NCBI RefSeq assembly: GCF_002868845.1
Contig: NZ_PKUB01000025.1
Span: forward strand, 1-64,000
Reading direction: 5' to 3'
DNA length: 64,000 nt
Source: Desulfuromonas sp.
Lineage (GTDB): Bacteria > Desulfobacterota > Desulfuromonadia > Desulfuromonadales > BM501
This document shows, one piece after another, positions 25,457-34,445 of the stretch. A model generated the notes under the pieces. It made no database searches. It worked only from the letters and a program-made list of their open reading frames with translations, and was not told the origin of the DNA. The translations under genes were made by a program, and so were the position numbers. Position 1 is the first letter of the stretch. Every line of letters starts with the position of its first letter.

Positions 25457-26197
25457 TTAAAAGGGAAGCTGGTCCTTGGCGTCGATCAGGAAGGGCAGGT
25501 CCTCCCGATGGCCGCCGATGCTCTCCAAAACGAACTCCACCCTGCGGTTCAGAGCCTTCTCCTGCGGGCTCTCGCCCGCGGCCAGGGGCCGCTGGGAGCC
25601 GTAGCCGACCGCGGACATCCGGTCGAGGGGAAGGAGCTTCTCGCTCTCAAAGGCCTTGAGGACCGAAATGGCCCGGGCCACCGAGATGTCCCAGTTGGAC
25701 ATCTCCTTGCTGGTCGGCCGGATACTGTCGGTGTGGCCCTCGATGCGCAGGTGCAGGGGAAGGTTGCGGATCAGCCCGGCAATGTCCCGCAGCACGGGAT
25801 AGGCCTCCTGCTTGACCCGGGTCTGGCCGGAACCGAAGAGGATCGCCTCGTTGACCCGCAGGATCACCGCGCCGCGGTCCTTGACCAGGTCGATGCGCCG
25901 GTCGATTTTGAGCCGGTTGAACTCCGTGGCGACCCGCTTGTAGACCCGGGTCACGAAATCGTCCTGGATGGGGACGAAATCGACCACCTTGGGCCGGGGC
26001 AGGTCCGTCTTGTCGCCCCCCTTGAGCACGCCGAAGGCGCCCTTCAGGGAGCCGGCCGCGTCCTCGAACTTCATCTTGTCGAGGCGGGCCATGGAGAGCA
26101 TGAGGACGAAGAAGCACAGCAGGAGCGTCACCAGGTCGCTGAAGGTCGTCATCCACAGGGGCGCGCCGGCGGACGCTTTTTTTGGCTTCCTGGCCAC
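25457..26197 (-). CDS. motB: stator protein MotB
   Basis: MotB anchors the stator to peptidoglycan and carries the ion-binding residue. The 246-residue protein has one N-terminal helix with Asp21 in MTTFSDLVTLLLCFFVLML as the predicted ion-binding residue, and a C-terminal OmpA-like domain with LRIEGHTDSIRPTSKEMSNWDISVARAISV and MSAVGYGSQRPLA. Ion type (proton or sodium) cannot be told from this alone. The gene is 3 nt after motA. Confidence 0.96.
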   Translation of the reverse strand: MARKPKKASAGAPLWMTTFSDLVTLLLCFFVLMLSMARLDKMKFEDAAGSLKGAFGVLKGGDKTDLPRPKVVDFVPIQDDFVTRVYKRVATEFNRLKIDRRIDLVKDRGAVILRVNEAILFGSGQTRVKQEAYPVLRDIAGLIRNLPLHLRIEGHTDSIRPTSKEMSNWDISVARAISVLKAFESEKLLPLDRMSAVGYGSQRPLAAGESPQEKALNRRVEFVLESIGGHREDLPFLIDAKDQLPF

Positions 26198-26200
26198 GGC

Positions 26201-26974
26201 CTAGTCCTTCTTCCCGAAGCTGCTCTCGCGGTGCTTGGGCGGAATGTAGGCATGGAGCTTCTGCTCCATGATCCGCGGGTTCTCCACGGCGAGTACGCAG
26301 CGCATCCCCTCGGCGATGAGGGTCTTGCGCAGCACCTCCTCCTGGGAACGGTTCTTGAGCTTGCCCGACATCGGCATGCAGACCACGTTGGCGGCCACCG
26401 CCCCGTAAAAGGTTGTGAGCAGGGCGACCGCCATGGCCGGGCCGATGGTGGAGGGGTCGTCCATCGTCTGGAGCATCTGCACCAGGCCGATGAGGGTGCC
26501 GACCATCCCCATGGCCGGCGCGTAGGTCCCCATGGCGATGAAGATGTCGGCGCCGGTCTCGTGGCGCTCCTGGATATAGTCGATCTCGCGGTCGAGCATG
26601 ACCTTGAGCTCGTCGGGCTCCTGGCCGTCGACGGCCATCTGCATCCCCTTGAGGAAGAAGGTGTCCTCCACCTCCCCCATCACCGACTGCAGGGCCAGGA
26701 TCCCCTCCTTGCGGGCCTTGGTGGCGAAGCGGATGAGCTGCTCGATGGTCTCCTTGGCCGGCTCGTCGCGATGGAAGAAGGCCTTCTTGCCCACCGCAAG
26801 GGCCCGGGCGAACTCCTTGAAGGGATAGTGAACGAGGGTGGCGCCTATCGTCCCTCCGCCCACGATGACCAGGGAGGCCGGTTCGACGAAGAGGAGCACC
26901 CCTCCGCCGGTCATCATGGCGACAATCATCAGGCCGAAAGCGGCGATGATCCCCAAAATCGTCGAAAGATCCAT
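26201..26974 (-). CDS. motA: stator protein MotA
   Basis: MotA makes the pentameric outer part of the stator. From MDLSTILGII it has 257 residues with four membrane helices; MMTGGGVLLFVEPASLVIVGGG lies near the N-terminus and GTYAPAMGMVGTLIGLVQML in the third helix region. The cytosolic loop contains the charged segment FATKARKEGILALQ that faces the FliG torque helix. The start codon is not decided by a strong ribosome site; an in-frame ATG four codons upstream (26986) is possible. A sigma-54 promoter lies upstream. Confidence 0.94.
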   Translation of the reverse strand: MDLSTILGIIAAFGLMIVAMMTGGGVLLFVEPASLVIVGGGTIGATLVHYPFKEFARALAVGKKAFFHRDEPAKETIEQLIRFATKARKEGILALQSVMGEVEDTFFLKGMQMAVDGQEPDELKVMLDREIDYIQERHETGADIFIAMGTYAPAMGMVGTLIGLVQMLQTMDDPSTIGPAMAVALLTTFYGAVAANVVCMPMSGKLKNRSQEEVLRKTLIAEGMRCVLAVENPRIMEQKLHAYIPPKHRESSFGKKD

Positions 26975-27030
26975 CTGCAAGCACATCTGAGAAAAGTTGG
27001 CTTCGGGTTTTCTGCCTCGCACACCTAATC

Positions 27031-27046
27031 AGCAATCCGCATGCCA
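27031..27046 (-). promoter_or_regulatory. sigma-54 (RpoN) promoter of the motA-fli-flh operon
   Basis: On the minus strand TGGCATG, four nt, TTGCT matches the -24/-12 consensus TGGCACG-N4-TTGCW with one mismatch and exact spacing. Transcription would begin near 27019, about 45 nt before the motA start. The activator (FlrC/FleQ type) and its enhancer site are not identifiable here. Confidence 0.85.
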
Positions 27047-27117
27047 GACTTGGCCTGCGGCCGATAAAGGTTGCAATGAACCGGTATTATTGATTTTTTC
27101 GTCGCAAGAAAAGAGGA

Positions 27118-27154
27118 CGAAGGGGGCCGGGCCATTGCCGGCCGGCCCCCTTCG
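27118..27154 (-). terminator. terminator after the large glycosyltransferase gene
   Basis: Arms CGAAGGGGGCCGG and CCGGCCCCCTTCG pair perfectly over 13 bp around an 11-nt loop; on the minus strand the stem is followed by TCCTCTTTTCTTGC. It lies about 300 nt after the stop codon of the preceding gene and just upstream of the motA promoter. Confidence 0.7.
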
Positions 27155-27453
27155 GGTCGGGAATTTGACTTGTCCGGTCGGCGTTTTCCTGCCGGGATGC
27201 GGCGCAGACTCTTTTTGCCGCTTATCCCTTCGGCCCCGGATGCCATCCCCCTGCCCCCCCGGAAGGGTCAACCGCCCCCCTTAAGAGGCGCACGCGAAAA
27301 GAACCCGGCCGCCCGCGACCGCCCCAAGGGTCCGCGCAGCCCGTCTTCCCGCCCCCGGGGACCGGGAAGGCTCCGAAGCCTTTCGGCCCTTTCGGGTCAA
27401 TTTCCCGACGGACCCCGCCCGAGAGGGACATTGACCCTTTGCCCTCTCCGGGC

Positions 27454-30400
27454 TCACCGCCCTCCCCGGCCGCCGCTTTTGACCATGCTTTTGTAGCACC
27501 TGGAAAGCAGGACGGGGATCTTCTCGTCCAAAATCCCGTTGTCCACCACGGCCTCGAGGATGGCCGCGGCGAAGGCGAGGTTGCCGAGGTCAAAGAGGCG
27601 GCTTGCCAGTTCATAGGCATAGCCCGCGGTGTTGAAGCGCGTTCGGCCCAGTTTTTCAAAATATTCCGCCGTTTCCCGGGCCCGCCCCGCACAGCACAGG
27701 GCCGCGATCAACTGGCACACCGCGACCGGGTAATCCGGGTCTTTGCCGACCAGGTCCTCGGCGACGGGCAGGGCCTTTTCGACCTTCCCCGCAAAGAGTT
27801 CACACAGGACGTAGAGCTGGGAGACTTCCCTCGAAGGGGCAGAGAGCTTCCTGGCCTTTTTGACCGCGGCAAGGGCGTCGTCGTACCTGCCGAGGGAAAA
27901 GGACGCATTGCCGAGGCCGTAAAAGGCTCTCGAAGAATCCGGCTTCAGGGCGACGAGCCGGCCCCAGAGGGTTGCGGCGTCTTCGTACTTTTTCAGCTCC
28001 TCGGCCTGCACGGCGAGTTCGAAGATCGCGTTCTCGCCGCCCCCCTGCTCGTCGAGCTTCTTTTTGCCCAGCAGGAAATAGTCCTCCCCCTTGGACAGGG
28101 TCTGCTTTTTGACCAGCTTGCCGTAGTGGTGGACGGGAACCTTGGCGTCCTTGACCGGGATGCCGGCCCGGGCCAGCGAGGCTTCGACGAGTTCGTGGAC
28201 CGGGTTCTCGAACCGCACCCGCTTGTCGTTGGGGAAGAGGCGGACCTTGGTGCTCGGCACCCAGCCGGTGCCGGCCTCCTCGGGATACGCGCCGTCGTTG
28301 GCCCGCCAGCCGAGAGTCTGCATATTGCCGATGTAGTTCCTGGTCGTCAGGGCGTAGGCGGCCCGCCCTTCGCTCCCGGCCAGGACCTTCAGCCGCGCAA
28401 GGTCGGAGCGCCCGAGGACCTCGTCCGCGTCGAGAATCAGGACCCAGTCGCCGGAGGCCTTGGAAAGGGCGACGTTTCTGGCCTCGGAGAAATCGTCGTT
28501 CCACGGGTGATCGTAGACCTTCGCCCCGAAGGCCCTGGCGATCTCCCTGGTCCTGTCCTCGGAGCCGGTGTCAACGACGATGATTTCGTCCGCCACCGGC
28601 CCGGCGCTGCTCAGGCATCGGGCGATGTGGCTCTCCTCGTTCAGGACGATCATGCACAGCGAGACGGTGCCCTTGGCGGCGCCGCCGATCTCTTTGGCGC
28701 CGACCTTTTCCCTCAACTCGAGGGCGGCGCCGAGACCGTCGTCGTCCATGCCGAAGGCGATCAGGGCCTCCTCGGCATGGGACAGGGCCTCGGCATGGGC
28801 CCCCCGCCGTCCCAGGAATTCGATCAGGAGGTATTTGAGGCGCTTGTTCAGGGGGTGCAGGGCGACCGCGTCGGCGACCCGGCCGGTCGCCCGCTCCAGG
28901 TCGGAGAGCTCGATCGCGGCGGCCTGGTAGTTCCCCGCGATGTCAGCGCAGCCCGGGCAGAGGACGAAGGCCGTCTCGAAAAGGCCCAGGGCCTCTTCCC
29001 GCTGCCCCGTCGACCATTTGAGCACCCCGAGGTTCGCGTACGCCTCCCCGTCGCCCGGATCGGCTTCGATCGCCCGGAGAAAGAGCTCTTCGGCGGGCGC
29101 ACCCTCCCTGCGGAGGATCGCCATGCCCTTGAGGTTGAGGGCCCGTGCCGAGCCGGGCTCGGCCTCGAGGGCCTTGTCGGCGCACTCTTCGGCCTCGGAA
29201 AAAAGTTCGAGGCCGTCCCTGCAGCAGCCTGCCAGCACGAGCCCCCTCGCGTCCCCGTCCAGGCCGCCGGGGACGGTTTTCAGAACGTCCAGGGCGTCTT
29301 TGAACCTCTTGTTCTCGATCAGCATTTCCGCAAAGGCGCGATAGACCGCCCGGTCTTCCGGGGAGTGCTTGGCCCCTTCGATAAAGGCCTCGACGGCCTT
29401 CTCCAGGAGACCCATCTGGCTGTATTCGCCGGCCTTCAGCACCGCGTTGACCGTGACGAGCCGTTTTTTGAGCGCCTCCGGCCAGTCGGCTCCGCCCCAC
29501 TTGTCACGGTAGATCTTTTTGTTCCGGGCCATCATGGCGCCGTGGTCGATGTTGTTGCCGATGAAGCTCTGGCTGCCGAAGTGGTGGATAAAGACATCCC
29601 CGGCGATAAGGTTCCGGTACCCTTCGAGGGAGGCCCGCAGGCAATAGTCGTCGTCCTCGTAATTGCCCGAGCCGAAGGTTTCGTCGAGCAGGCCGATCTT
29701 TTGCACCAGTTCGCGGCGGAAGAGCATGCAGAAGCCGACGATCCGGCGGGCGGGCACGCGGCGGTGCCGGTTCGCCTCCCTGAAGTCCCTCGCGTAGGCG
29801 TCGAGATTCGCGGGGTCGTAGCCGTCGTCGACGACTTTCTGGGGGCCGCTGATGCTGTTGGTCATGGGGCCGACGATCCCCGCGTCGGGGTCGCTTTCGA
29901 GGTGCCCGAGCAGGCCCGACAGCCACCCCTCGGTCACGAGAACGTCGTTGTTGAGCAGGAGGATGTGCTCGCCGGAGGCGGCGGAGATCCCCTGGTTGCA
30001 GGCCTTGGCGAAGCCGAGGTTTTTCTTGTTGGCGACAAGATGATAGTTCTCGTTCGCCTTCACCAGCTGCCGCAGCCGCTTGGGGGTGCCGTCCTTGGAG
30101 CCGTTGTCGACGAAGACGATCTCGACAGGCTCCGGCGTATGCTTGCGGATGCTTTCGATGCACTGTTCCGTGAACCGGTACTGGTTGAAGGTCGGAATGA
30201 CGATCGAGACGAGCCCTTTGGTAAAGTCCTCCCCGATGAAGGGTTCCGCTTTCGCGGCCGAGTCGCGACCCTCCCCGGCCTCGGCGGCGGCACCCTCCTC
30301 CAGCTCTTCTTCGCCCCCCGCCTCGGGGTCTTTCCTGGCGATGACGAGGTACTGGTAGGTGAAGAACCTGATCACCTCTTCCCGGGAAAGATTATTGAGG

Positions 30401-31614
30401 GACATGTTCTCGAGCTGGATACTGTTGCCGGTCTCCTTCAGGGCCGAGAGATCGGGCTTCGGGTTGATGATCTGCTCGACCTTGACGACCGAAAAGCCCG
30501 CCCCGGCGAACATCTCCAGGCTCGACTCGTAGGTGAAAAACCTCAGGTGGGTGGCGTCGAGGATGCCCGCGTCCTGGTATTTCCACGTCCCCCGGGCCAG
30601 ATCCTGAAGGACGGTGACGTTCTGCACGTTCGGAATCGAGGCGATGACATGGCCGCCCGGCTTGAGGTGCTTTGAAAGACCGGCCAGCGCGTCCCAGGGG
30701 TCGTTCAGGTGCTCCAGGACATCGAGGGCGAGCAGAAGGTCGTAGTCTTCGTGGGCGATGCCGTACTCGCTCTGCAGGTCGACCTTTTCGATGTCGGCCG
30801 TGATCACCCGGTCGAGGCTCGTCTTTGCAATCGCCGCGGCCTCCTCCGAGATATCAACCCCGACGTAATGATCGACCTCCATGGCCTCCTTGAATTTTTT
30901 CCCGGTCGCCCCCGTCGAACAACCGATCTCGAGAACCCTCCGCGCCGCCAGGGAATTGCCGGTGACGGCCTCGACGGCTTCCCCCCGGGCGAAGGCATAA
31001 TAGGAGCCCCTCTTTGCCGCACTCAGGGGGTTGTTCCGGTTGGCGGGACGGGCGGCGACGGGCTCCTTCGCCGCCGACGACACGCGCTTCTGGAGGACGC
31101 AGTAGGTGTCGCCCCACTGGTCGCTGCCGTCGTCGAAACCGGTCGCGCCCCAAAAGGTCTTGACGTCCAGAACCTCGAGCTCGGCCCATTTGGCCAGGGC
31201 GCGGAACCCGTCGGGGTAGTATCGCCAGCAATCGGCGGGATAGCGGTGCTCGGGGCCCCGCGAGGGGGCCACGATGCACATCAGGCCGTTGGTTTTGAGC
31301 TTCTTCTTCATCTCGGCGATGGTGAGCCAGGGGAACTCCACATGCTCGAAAACCTGCCCCGAGATCACGGCATCGTAGGCCCCGTCCTCCAGCCCGCTCC
31401 ATTTATAGGGGTCGTCGGGGACGTAATCGACGTTCGGGCCGGCCTCCAGATCGAGGCCGGTATAGTCGTAGCGCTCACTGTCGGCGAAAATATCCTTGTA
31501 CGTTCCGTTGACGCCGTAGCTGCCGACATCGAGGATCCTGATCTTCCGGCCCTGGGAGTGTTTTTCCAGCAACTCTTCGAATTTGGTCAGAATCTGGTAC
31601 GAGCTTTGATGCAT
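27454..31614 (-). CDS. multi-domain methyltransferase-glycosyltransferase-TPR protein
   Basis: This 1386-residue cytosolic protein strings together two SAM-dependent methyltransferase domains (residues about 25-175 with ILDVGSYGVNGTY, and about 225-380 with VLEIGCSTGATGKKF and LDVLEHLNDPW), a family-2 glycosyltransferase (about 468-720; VSIVIPTFNQYRFTEQ, FVDNGSKDGT, LLLNNDVLV, and a GNYEDDDYCLRA acid pair), TPR-like repeats, a second GT2 domain (about 995-1200; SLCMIVLNEESHIARCL, VVDTGSEDRT, LILDADEVL) and further TPRs. It stands alone between flgE and motA, so modification of flagellin or hook proteins, or synthesis of a methylated glycan, is the likely role. That substrate is inferred from location only. 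Confidence 0.85.
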   Translation of the reverse strand: MHQSSYQILTKFEELLEKHSQGRKIRILDVGSYGVNGTYKDIFADSERYDYTGLDLEAGPNVDYVPDDPYKWSGLEDGAYDAVISGQVFEHVEFPWLTIAEMKKKLKTNGLMCIVAPSRGPEHRYPADCWRYYPDGFRALAKWAELEVLDVKTFWGATGFDDGSDQWGDTYCVLQKRVSSAAKEPVAARPANRNNPLSAAKRGSYYAFARGEAVEAVTGNSLAARRVLEIGCSTGATGKKFKEAMEVDHYVGVDISEEAAAIAKTSLDRVITADIEKVDLQSEYGIAHEDYDLLLALDVLEHLNDPWDALAGLSKHLKPGGHVIASIPNVQNVTVLQDLARGTWKYQDAGILDATHLRFFTYESSLEMFAGAGFSVVKVEQIINPKPDLSALKETGNSIQLENMSLNNLSREEVIRFFTYQYLVIARKDPEAGGEEELEEGAAAEAGEGRDSAAKAEPFIGEDFTKGLVSIVIPTFNQYRFTEQCIESIRKHTPEPVEIVFVDNGSKDGTPKRLRQLVKANENYHLVANKKNLGFAKACNQGISAASGEHILLLNNDVLVTEGWLSGLLGHLESDPDAGIVGPMTNSISGPQKVVDDGYDPANLDAYARDFREANRHRRVPARRIVGFCMLFRRELVQKIGLLDETFGSGNYEDDDYCLRASLEGYRNLIAGDVFIHHFGSQSFIGNNIDHGAMMARNKKIYRDKWGGADWPEALKKRLVTVNAVLKAGEYSQMGLLEKAVEAFIEGAKHSPEDRAVYRAFAEMLIENKRFKDALDVLKTVPGGLDGDARGLVLAGCCRDGLELFSEAEECADKALEAEPGSARALNLKGMAILRREGAPAEELFLRAIEADPGDGEAYANLGVLKWSTGQREEALGLFETAFVLCPGCADIAGNYQAAAIELSDLERATGRVADAVALHPLNKRLKYLLIEFLGRRGAHAEALSHAEEALIAFGMDDDGLGAALELREKVGAKEIGGAAKGTVSLCMIVLNEESHIARCLSSAGPVADEIIVVDTGSEDRTREIARAFGAKVYDHPWNDDFSEARNVALSKASGDWVLILDADEVLGRSDLARLKVLAGSEGRAAYALTTRNYIGNMQTLGWRANDGAYPEEAGTGWVPSTKVRLFPNDKRVRFENPVHELVEASLARAGIPVKDAKVPVHHYGKLVKKQTLSKGEDYFLLGKKKLDEQGGGENAIFELAVQAEELKKYEDAATLWGRLVALKPDSSRAFYGLGNASFSLGRYDDALAAVKKARKLSAPSREVSQLYVLCELFAGKVEKALPVAEDLVGKDPDYPVAVCQLIAALCCAGRARETAEYFEKLGRTRFNTAGYAYELASRLFDLGNLAFAAAILEAVVDNGILDEKIPVLLSRCYKSMVKSGGRGGR

Positions 31615-31962
31615 TACCTTTGCTCCATTCTTGCAGGCGGGGATTTGGTGACAGCGTCACCCCCCTGGAGGGAACCGGGGCGTTCTCATGCCGGTGCGGC
31701 GATAGGGCTCACAGGACTTTTCGACATTTCGGCGGAAATCGATTAGCAAATTCGGGGCAGGGATACGGGAAGGGGGCTCAGCGCAGGCGATCTGGCCTTC
31801 CGCTCCCGGAGCGTTAAACATGCGGGGGCAAGGGGGACGTCCATGCATTCATGCGCGGCCATTGGTGCCGCGCCATTTCACTTTTTACCCGCCAAGCACA
31901 AATAGGCCCCAGGTGCGCTCACCTGGGGCCTATTCTTTACACGCTATGCACTGCGTTCAGGT
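31615..31962. other. intergenic region between flgE and the glycosyltransferase gene
   Basis: No gene is supported. The only clear element is the hairpin at 31901-31934 that ends the flgE operon. I found no convincing promoter for the glycosyltransferase gene: one sequence near 31750 resembles a -12 element but lacks a proper GG at -24. The gene may therefore be expressed by read-through. Confidence 0.55.
31901..31934 (-). terminator. terminator/hairpin after flgE
   Basis: AATAGGCCCCAGGT and ACCTGGGGCCTATT form a perfect 14-bp stem with a GCGCTC loop, about 30 nt after the flgE stop. On the minus strand the T-tract is weak (TATTTGTGCTT), so termination may be incomplete. Confidence 0.7.
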
Positions 31963-33294
31963 CTACCGCTTCAGGTTGATCAGCTCGTTGAGCATCTCGT
32001 CGGTGGTGGTGATGATCTTGGAGCTGGCCTGGAAGCCGCGCTGGGTGGTGATCATGCTGACGAACTCCTGGGCCAGGTCGACGTTGGAGCGCTCCAGGGC
32101 GTTGGTGAAGATCTTGCCGATGCCCGAACCGACGGTGCCGACGACCGAGTCGCCGGAGGCCACGCTGGCGCCGTACATGTTGTTGCCCTCCTTGACCAGG
32201 CCGGCGGGATTGCTGAACTTGGCCAGGGCGACCTGGAAGAGCCTCTTGGGCAGGCCGTTGGAGTAGTTGCCGAGCACGTAGCCCTCGTTGTCGACCGAGA
32301 GGGTCGCCACGTTGCCGGTGGTGTAACCGTCCTGGGACTGGGAGATGACCACCGAGGCGCTCGAGTACTGGGTGGTGTTGAAGTTGAGGTTGATCTCCTG
32401 GTTCTGGTCGGCGTTGTTGTCCCAGGCCAGGGAGCCGCCGGGAATCATGGGGGGATCGGGGTTCTGGGAAAGAAGATTGCCGTCGGCGTCGAAGGTCACG
32501 GTTCCGGTGGTGACCTCGACCGGGTAGGGGGCGTCGGGATCGGCGTTGGGGTCGGGATTGGTCAGCCCGATGTCCCTGCCGTCCACGGTGGCGTGATACT
32601 CCCACTCGAGGGGATTGGTGGCCGGATCCATCTTGGAGAACCACACGGTCACCGGGTGACTGTTGCCGAGCGAATCGTAGACGTTGGTGGAGGTGGCGTA
32701 GTTGGTGGCGTTGTTCAGGGCCACCGGGTCGTAGCCGCCGTTGGCGTCAGTAGTCGGGAAGGCCCCGTGGTAGGTGGCGTCGGCATCGAGGTTGGTGGTC
32801 AGGGTCATGTTGCCGGTCATCTTGGGCGCACTGAGGGTCATCATGTCGACCTGGATGTCGGTCAGCTCACCGGAGATCTCGCCGGCGTCGTTCAGGGCGT
32901 AGCCCTGGACCTGGTATCCCTCGGGGGTGATCAAGTTGCCGCCGGCGTCGAAACGGAAGGCCCCGGCGCGGGTGTAGAGGTCGTTGCCGGTGATCGGGTC
33001 CTGGGCGATAAAAAAGCCCTCCCCCTCGATGGCCATGTCGGTGTTGCTCGCGGTGTTCTCGAAGGTCCCCTGGGTGAAAAGGTTGTCAACGACCGACAGC
33101 CCGACCCCGCGGCCGACCTGGCTGGTGCCCCCCGAGCCGGAGACCTGGCTGGAGAGGAGGTCGGAGAAGAGGACGCGCCCTCCCTTGAAGCCGATGGTGT
33201 TGTTGTTGGCGATGTTGTTTCCGATCACGGTCATGGCGTTGCCGTTGTTGGTCAGGCCGCTGACGCCGCTGAACAGTGAAGTCATGATTCCCAT
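31963..33294 (-). CDS. flgE: flagellar hook protein FlgE
   Basis: FlgE polymerises into the hook. The 443-residue protein begins MGIMTSLFSGVSGLTNNGNAMTVIGNNIANNNTIGFKGG, has the TDMAIEGEGFFIAQDPITG motif, a variable middle domain with an NPDPNADPDAPYPVEV insertion, and the conserved end ALERSNVDLAQEFVSMITTQRGFQASSKIITTTDEMLNELI. AGGAGG lies 7 nt before the ATG. It is the last gene of the hook-basal-body operon. Confidence 0.98.
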   Translation of the reverse strand: MGIMTSLFSGVSGLTNNGNAMTVIGNNIANNNTIGFKGGRVLFSDLLSSQVSGSGGTSQVGRGVGLSVVDNLFTQGTFENTASNTDMAIEGEGFFIAQDPITGNDLYTRAGAFRFDAGGNLITPEGYQVQGYALNDAGEISGELTDIQVDMMTLSAPKMTGNMTLTTNLDADATYHGAFPTTDANGGYDPVALNNATNYATSTNVYDSLGNSHPVTVWFSKMDPATNPLEWEYHATVDGRDIGLTNPDPNADPDAPYPVEVTTGTVTFDADGNLLSQNPDPPMIPGGSLAWDNNADQNQEINLNFNTTQYSSASVVISQSQDGYTTGNVATLSVDNEGYVLGNYSNGLPKRLFQVALAKFSNPAGLVKEGNNMYGASVASGDSVVGTVGSGIGKIFTNALERSNVDLAQEFVSMITTQRGFQASSKIITTTDEMLNELINLKR

Positions 33295-33311
33295 TTTTTA
33301 TCCTCCTGGGT

Positions 33312-33365
33312 GGGGGCCGCCTCTGTCGGTTGGCGGCCCGCGAACCTCCTCTGCGAGGACCGGTT
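33312..33365 (-). promoter_or_regulatory. two tandem hairpins in the flgE leader
   Basis: In the 74-nt gap before flgE, CGAACC-TCCTC pairs with GAGGA-(CC)-GGTTCG, and immediately afterwards GGGCCGCC pairs with GGCGGCCC. The second stem ends a few nt before the flgE ribosome site. They could adjust flgE output by pausing, attenuation or mRNA stability; this is inference from structure. Confidence 0.45.
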
Positions 33366-33368
33366 CGG

Positions 33369-33755
33369 TTAGGCGATTATTGCGCTGTCAATGTTGGTGA
33401 AGACGTTGCCCTTGAGGCTGTTCTGATCGACCGCGGTGACCACGGTCTGGTTTTTGACACTCACCACCAGGGCGGTGCCGTCGAGCATCACCAGGGACTG
33501 CCGGCCGCCCTTGGCGCCGACCTGGTCCACGGCGCTCTCGAGCCGGGCCATCTGCTCTGTGCCGAGATCGATGCCGCGGCTGACCAGGCGTTCCTGGGCG
33601 TGGCGTGAGAAGCGCAGGGCCGGGCTCTGGATCTGGCCGTTCAGGACCTGGTCGAAGCTCGGTCCCGACGAAGGGGCCTTGCCGCGGGACGGGCCCGGAG
33701 GCGTCTGCCCCGGGGGCAGGATCGGCCGGCCGATTATCGGCATGTTGTCGCTCAT
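33369..33755 (-). CDS. flagellar operon protein (TIGR02530-type)
   Basis: The 128-residue protein has a Pro-rich N-terminus (ILPPGQTPPGPSRGKAPS) and a conserved domain with LRFSRHAQERLVSRGIDL and GGRQSLVMLDGTALVVSVKNQTVVTAVDQ, ending GNVFTNIDSAIIA. This matches the small family regularly found between flgD and flgE in Firmicutes, deltaproteobacteria and spirochaetes. Its exact role is unknown; position suggests hook assembly. Confidence 0.85.
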   Translation of the reverse strand: MSDNMPIIGRPILPPGQTPPGPSRGKAPSSGPSFDQVLNGQIQSPALRFSRHAQERLVSRGIDLGTEQMARLESAVDQVGAKGGRQSLVMLDGTALVVSVKNQTVVTAVDQNSLKGNVFTNIDSAIIA

Positions 33756-33757
33756 GA

Positions 33758-34420
33758 TCAGCCTTCCGTTGCGTGAATGACGTCGTTAAGAAGAAATTCG
33801 CCGGCGTCGGTGACGAGGAGGCTGCCGGAGGGGCTGAAGTCGACCCCCGCCACCCGGCCCTTGACCAGGGCTGCGGCCCCCACTGCGGGCTCGTCTCCCT
33901 GCATGGCCCGGACTTCAATGCCGTACCGGCCCGCCGGAATCACCTGGCCGCTGTCGTCCCGCCCGCTCCAGGTGAAATAGTGCTCGCCGGCGGAGAGGTC
34001 CGAAAGGTTCATGCTCGCCACCGTGGCGCCGAGTTCGTTCACCAGGCACATCTGGGCGTCGGTCACTCCCCCTTCGAGCTGGTAGCCGAGGGTCACGTCC
34101 CCTCCCCCGTAGTCCAGAACGCCGCTCGAAGAGACCACATCCCTGCCGATCAGGCCCATGGCCGAGAGCCGCTCCATGTCGGCGCTCATGACGGCCATCT
34201 GCCCGAGGCTGTCGTTCATCTGGAACTGCTGCTCGAGAGAGCTGAACTGGGCCAGCTGGGCGGTGAACTCGGTCGGGTCCGAGGGATTGAGAGGGTCCTG
34301 GTTCTGCAGCTGGGCCACGAGGAGATTGAGAAAATCGTCCTTGCCCAGGTTTTGCTCCTCCAGCGAAGTCATCGGAGCGGAGAAGGAGTTTATAGGACTG
34401 AGTTCAGAAATATCTGTCAT
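33758..34420 (-). CDS. flgD: hook cap / hook assembly protein FlgD
   Basis: FlgD caps the growing hook. The 220-residue protein has the N-terminal export and capping region LGKDDFLNLLVAQLQNQDPLNPSDPTEFTAQLAQFSSLEQ, then a tudor/FnIII-like C-terminal half with DYGGGDVTLGYQL and FTWSGRDDSGQVIPAGRYGIEV. It lies between fliK and the flagellar operon protein, with gaps of 25 and 2 nt. Confidence 0.97.
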   Translation of the reverse strand: MTDISELSPINSFSAPMTSLEEQNLGKDDFLNLLVAQLQNQDPLNPSDPTEFTAQLAQFSSLEQQFQMNDSLGQMAVMSADMERLSAMGLIGRDVVSSSGVLDYGGGDVTLGYQLEGGVTDAQMCLVNELGATVASMNLSDLSAGEHYFTWSGRDDSGQVIPAGRYGIEVRAMQGDEPAVGAAALVKGRVAGVDFSPSGSLLVTDAGEFLLNDVIHATEG

Positions 34421-34445
34421 GGTTTTATCTCACCTCCTTTGCTTT

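Larger units (their letters stand above)
26975..27453. other. intergenic region between motA and the large glycosyltransferase gene
   Basis: No gene is supported. It holds the motA leader, the sigma-54 promoter and the terminator of the upstream gene. From 27155 to 27453 the sequence is very rich in C and G runs with no conserved reading frame on either strand; I see no recognisable element there. Confidence 0.6.

Noticed and set aside
27060-27067. GCCGATAA on the plus strand upstream of motA, a perfect sigma-28 -10 box
   Set aside because: No TAAA lies at a workable distance upstream and no plus-strand gene follows.
27439-30675. A 1078-codon open frame on the plus strand opposite the glycosyltransferase gene
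   Set aside because: It is a mirror of a high-GC coding region: its composition is rich in Gly/Asp/Val/Gln/His with no domain, while the minus strand encodes clear methyltransferase and glycosyltransferase motifs.
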